From: Gammaproteobacteria bacterium
GTDB taxonomy: Bacteria; Pseudomonadota; Gammaproteobacteria; Steroidobacterales; Steroidobacteraceae
Direction: 5' to 3'
Assembly: GCA_003156695.1 (NCBI GenBank)
Contig: PMHN01000104.1
Coordinates: 1 to 5,906, forward strand
DNA length: 5,906 bases
Shown here: positions 5,016 through 5,906 of the stretch, one piece after another
How positions within the stretch are numbered: position 1 is the first letter of the stretch
Layout: each line of letters starts with the position of its first letter
The notes under the pieces: generated by a model
What the model was told of the DNA's origin: nothing
Database searches by the model: none
The model's input: only the letters and a program-made list of their open reading frames with translations
Made by a program: the position numbers and the translations under genes

Positions 5016-5906
5016 ATGAAACGCACGCGCTCACCTCGCAGCTGTCCGGGACTTGTATTGCTGCTGGTGTGTTTCGCCGCGCCAGGATTGACGCGCGCGG
5101 CGGGACCTGCCGACGCCTGCCCGCGACCCGCGCCCGGGAGCGCGGTGCCTGAGCCTCCCGAGCTGCGCAGTCACGACGGTGTGCTGCGGCTTGATCTGAC
5201 GATTCGCAACGATCCGGGGCCCCGGGGCTCCAAACGCTACTGTTACCTGCTGCCGGACGGAACACAGTCCCCGACGTTGCGCCTGCACCCCGGGGACCTG
5301 CTGATCCTCAGGTTGAAAAACGCGCTGACCGATGACACGCCGTCGGGGTCCGGCACACCCGCAGCGACCGCACACGCCGCGCACATGCATGCCGCAGCTG
5401 CGGCGGTAGGCGACCCCTGCACGAGCGGCGCGATGACGTCAACCGCCACGAACCTGCACTTCCACGGGCTGACGGTGCCGCCGGTGTGTCACCAGGACGA
5501 AGTGGTCCGGACCTCCATCCAGCCGCAGGACCCGCCGTTTGAATACCGCTTCCGTATCCCGCAAGAAGAGCCGCCCGGGCTCTACTGGTACCACCCGCAC
5601 ATTCACGGCTTCAGCTCCGTGCAGGTGCAGGGTGGTGCCTCCGGCGCGCTCATCGTCGAGGGCCTGGAACGCGCGAATCACGCGGTGGCGGGTCTCCCGG
5701 AGCGCGTGCTGGTCATCCGTGACCAGGATCTCCTGAACCCCGACGCGCCGCCGTCAAAATCCGAGCCGGTGGTGCCGAAGATGCTCATCGATCGTGACGG
5801 GGACTCGGCCAACAACGGCACCGGCTTCGGCAAACCGGCCAAAGACCTTTCTATCAATTTCGTGCCGGTTCCGTATCCCGATTACCCAACCGCCGTCATC
5901 AAGATG
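5016..5906 (+). CDS. Secreted multicopper oxidase, N-terminal part (3' end outside window)
   Basis: The frame is open for 297 codons to the window end. Multicopper oxidases oxidise phenols, metals or other donors with one-electron steps and reduce O2 to water, usually in the periplasm. The N-terminus has basic residues, a hydrophobic stretch (about 11-24, PGLVLLLVCFAAPG) and a likely Sec cleavage around TRAA at 26-29; there is no twin-arginine motif. The first cupredoxin domain carries NLHFHG with H148 and H150 and GLYWYHPHIHG with H193, H195 and H197, the first two of the four copper-binding His motifs. The remaining two motifs, including the type-1 site, would lie beyond 5906. Residues 105-140 form a loop rich in Ala, Thr, His and Met before the first copper motif. 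The ATG at 5016 lacks a clear ribosome-binding site; an in-frame TTG at 4980 would add 12 residues but fits a signal peptide less well. The exact substrate cannot be told. Confidence 0.88.
   Translation, partial: MKRTRSPRSCPGLVLLLVCFAAPGLTRAAGPADACPRPAPGSAVPEPPELRSHDGVLRLDLTIRNDPGPRGSKRYCYLLPDGTQSPTLRLHPGDLLILRLKNALTDDTPSGSGTPAATAHAAHMHAAAAAVGDPCTSGAMTSTATNLHFHGLTVPPVCHQDEVVRTSIQPQDPPFEYRFRIPQEEPPGLYWYHPHIHGFSSVQVQGGASGALIVEGLERANHAVAGLPERVLVIRDQDLLNPDAPPSKSEPVVPKMLIDRDGDSANNGTGFGKPAKDLSINFVPVPYPDYPTAVIKM

Noticed and set aside
5016..5105. Lipoprotein or twin-arginine signal on the oxidase
   Set aside because: The Cys at residue 19 is preceded by LLV rather than a small residue at -1, and no RR motif precedes the hydrophobic stretch; an ordinary Sec signal peptide fits better.
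4637..5152. A 171-aa open frame on the + strand overlapping the small ORF and the oxidase start
   Set aside because: It overlaps the clear signal peptide of the oxidase in another frame, begins without a ribosome-binding site and has a patchy Arg/Ala/Thr composition.

Overview
The window is GC-rich DNA from a bacterium, densely coded, with strong G/C preference at third codon positions and short intergenic gaps. The gene families (CHAD, SixA, an EmrRAB-type efflux operon, a periplasmic multicopper oxidase) and the Gram-negative EmrAB architecture suggest a high-GC proteobacterium, probably gamma or beta. That placement is an inference from gene content; no rRNA or other phylogenetic marker is present.

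Left part (1-1116, + strand): the C-terminal end of a CHAD-domain protein, cut by the window edge, is followed 21 bp later by a complete SixA-type histidine phosphatase. The two probably form an operon linked to polyphosphate or phosphohistidine metabolism.

Middle part (1118-4515, - strand): a three-gene multidrug efflux operon reads right to left as marR/emrR (4515-4045), emrA (4007-2748) and emrB (2710-1118). Both intergenic gaps are 37 bp. EmrA is the periplasmic adaptor, EmrB the 14-TM DHA2-type MFS pump and the MarR protein the likely local repressor. No outer-membrane factor gene lies beside them. The emrB stop codon faces the sixA stop codon with one base between.

Regulatory part (4516-4712): a sigma-70-like promoter for the operon can be read on the - strand (TTGACA, 17 bp, TAATGT). 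The spacer between its two boxes holds a sequence very like the core of the E. coli marO operator, and a perfect 12-bp palindrome lies just upstream of the -35 box. The marR leader can form short alternative hairpins.

Right part (4713-5906, + strand, divergent from the efflux operon): a small unrecognised, probably helical protein of 80 aa, then a secreted multicopper oxidase that runs off the window with its first two copper-ligand motifs intact. The divergent layout raises the possibility that the MarR protein also affects this side. Nothing in the window looks like a phage, transposon, CRISPR array or RNA gene. Most of it is recognisable, ordinary chromosomal content; the operator region and the small ORF deserve the closest look.
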